Positions 62,685 to 64,000 of a stretch of 64,000 nt of DNA are shown piece after piece. The notes beneath the pieces are model-generated. The model searched no databases, was not told the DNA's origin, and was given only the letters and a program-made list of their open reading frames with translations. Where the stretch lies: the NCBI RefSeq assembly GCF_004770905.1, contig NZ_RQHT01000014.1, forward strand, positions 1,364,001 to 1,428,000, read 5' to 3'. Made by a program: the position numbers and the translations under genes. This stretch comes from Leptospira bandrabouensis. Lineage in GTDB: Bacteria; Spirochaetota; Leptospiria; Leptospirales; Leptospiraceae. Each line of letters begins with the position of its first letter. The first letter of the stretch is position 1.

Positions 62685-64000
62685 ATGGAATACGAAGTCA
62701 TCATCGGTCTGGAAGTCCACGTCCAGCTCAACACTCTATCTAAAATTTTTTCTACTGCTACAAACGAATTTGGCGGTAGCCCCAACACACATATTTCCAC
62801 ACTTTGTGTAGCACTTCCTGGCACATTGCCAGTGTTAAACGAAGTTGTTTTGGAAAAGGCAGTGCGCGCTGGAGTGGCACTCGGATGCGAAATCACAAGG
62901 TTTACTAAATTTGATCGTAAAAATTATTTTTACCCTGATTTACCGAAGGGGTACCAAATTTCTCAATTTGATAAACCTTATGCAACCCAAGGTGGAATCT
63001 ATATCAAATTAAAGGGGGAAACAGAAGAAAAATTCATTCCCCTAACAAGGATTCATATGGAAGAGGATGCGGGGAAACTCATTCACTCTCATGATCCTTC
63101 TATCAATCGTTCCTATGTTGATTATAACCGTGCAGGAACTCCTTTGATTGAAATCGTATCGGAACCTGACTTACGTTCTTCGGATGAAGCTTATGTTTAT
63201 TTGAATGAATTAAAAACTATCTTACGATACATTCAAGTATCTGATTGTAATATGGAAGAAGGATCACTTCGTTGTGATGCAAACGTTTCCATTCGACCTA
63301 AAGGTGAAAAAGGTTTTCGCACTCGAGTCGAAATTAAAAACTTAAATTCTTTTAAGGCCGTAAAACAAGCGATAGACTATGAGATTGAATGGCAAAAGGA
63401 TGTTTATTCTCGTGGAGAGTCTTTTCGCCAAATGACAAAACTTTGGGATGCCACATTACTCAAAACAATTCCTATGCGTTCCAAAGAGATGAGTCACGAT
63501 TATCGTTATTTTCCAGAACCAGACCTTCCAACGATTCAAATCTCTGATTCTTTTATTGAAGATATTCGTAAAACATTACCAGAACTTCCAAGGCAAAAAA
63601 AAGAAAGATACAAAACGGAACTTGGATTACCTGATTACGATGCCGAAGTATTAACCAGCGAACGTGAGATAGCCGAATACTTTGAAGAAGCACTCCTTGT
63701 TTCTGGAGATGCCAAAAAAACTTCTAACTGGGTAAAAGATGAAATTCTTGGAATTGTAAATAAGGAAAACATTTCCATTCAAGAATTCTCTATTGATCCA
63801 CTGCGAATTGGTAAACTTGTAAAACTCATCAATTCTGGTGAAATTACAGGAAAAATTGCTAAAACTATCTTTGAAGATATGTTAACTTCAAAAGACCAAC
63901 CAGAAACAATTGTCGAAGCGAAAGGTTTGAAAGTAGTTCGTGATGACAAAGCATTAGAAGAAATTGTCATTCGTGTGATTGAGTCACAACCTGAATCAGT
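62685..64000 (+). CDS. gatB: Asp/Glu-tRNA amidotransferase subunit B (partial, cut at window end)
   Basis: 438 codons of about 485 are present. The N-terminal [17 protein letters not shown] and the later [34 protein letters not shown] and [13 protein letters not shown] are diagnostic. It transfers ammonia from GatA to Glu-tRNA(Gln) or Asp-tRNA(Asn). The ATG at 62685 gives the standard N-terminus but no close ribosome binding site is evident. gatA and gatC are not in the window. Confidence 0.96.
   Translation, partial: MEYEVIIGLEVHVQLNTLSKIFSTATNEFGGSPNTHISTLCVALPGTLPVLNEVVLEKAVRAGVALGCEITRFTKFDRKNYFYPDLPKGYQISQFDKPYATQGGIYIKLKGETEEKFIPLTRIHMEEDAGKLIHSHDPSINRSYVDYNRAGTPLIEIVSEPDLRSSDEAYVYLNELKTILRYIQVSDCNMEEGSLRCDANVSIRPKGEKGFRTRVEIKNLNSFKAVKQAIDYEIEWQKDVYSRGESFRQMTKLWDATLLKTIPMRSKEMSHDYRYFPEPDLPTIQISDSFIEDIRKTLPELPRQKKERYKTELGLPDYDAEVLTSEREIAEYFEEALLVSGDAKKTSNWVKDEILGIVNKENISIQEFSIDPLRIGKLVKLINSGEITGKIAKTIFEDMLTSKDQPETIVEAKGLKVVRDDKALEEIVIRVIESQPES

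Overview
The window looks like chromosomal DNA of a spirochete of the genus Leptospira, probably a saprophytic relative of L. biflexa. This is inferred from many lipoproteins with loose spirochetal lipoboxes, several 7TMR-DISM sensors and class III cyclases, a divergent FliG with FliH, low-to-moderate GC, and the absence of insertion sequences, phage, CRISPR, rRNA or tRNA. About 52 protein genes are supported; two are cut by the window ends (an ECF sigma factor on the left, gatB on the right).

Layout. 1-6.2 kb: ECF sigma factor coupled to a DUF1304 gene, then three tandem paralogous beta-propeller-like lipoproteins. 6.2-9.4 kb: divergent glgA (glycogen synthase) and pckA (ATP-dependent PEP carboxykinase). 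9.4-17.5 kb: small membrane, AraC and DUF1993 genes, an outer-membrane barrel candidate, a TPM-domain protein, three Ig-like lipoproteins and a coiled-coil protein. 17.7-26.8 kb: ethanolamine-type permease, an intact 7TMR-DISM adenylate cyclase, an FMN glutamate synthase-like protein, a PAS histidine kinase and response regulator pair, ssb, a lipoprotein and a DUF3332 gene. 26.9-32.7 kb: MBOAT acyltransferase, a tightly overlapping PilZ, NAD-binding and DUF374 acyltransferase run, then metK, transketolase C-half and clpS. 32.7-41.6 kb: exported double glycogen-binding-domain protein, a 1221-residue acidic-repeat/TPR membrane protein, a WecG/TagA-like protein, an exported protein coupled to an MFS transporter, and mtnC.

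41.6-49.3 kb is a nitric oxide module: norF-like and norE (minus) divergent from norC-norB-norQ-norD (plus), then nnrS and a Crp/Fnr regulator (minus). Two perfect TTGAT-N4-ATCAA boxes lie in front of norC and nnrS, and the regulator carries the ExxSR recognition helix expected to read TTGAT. Near-matching boxes precede a double-domain hemerythrin at 61.5 kb, suggesting it belongs to the same regulon.

49.3-59.8 kb is a signalling cluster. On the minus strand fliG-like, fliH, two 7TMR-DISM histidine-kinase-like proteins that both lack the phospho-acceptor His, and the Crp/Fnr regulator form one tightly packed run. On the plus strand lie two overlapping 7TMR-DISM class III cyclase genes whose active sites are complementary: the first lacks a metal-binding Asp but keeps the base-selecting and transition-state residues; the second keeps both metal Asp residues but lacks the others. 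This is the C1/C2 division seen in mammalian adenylate cyclases and is the most interesting observation in the window. The window ends with an aldehyde dehydrogenase, the hemerythrin and gatB.
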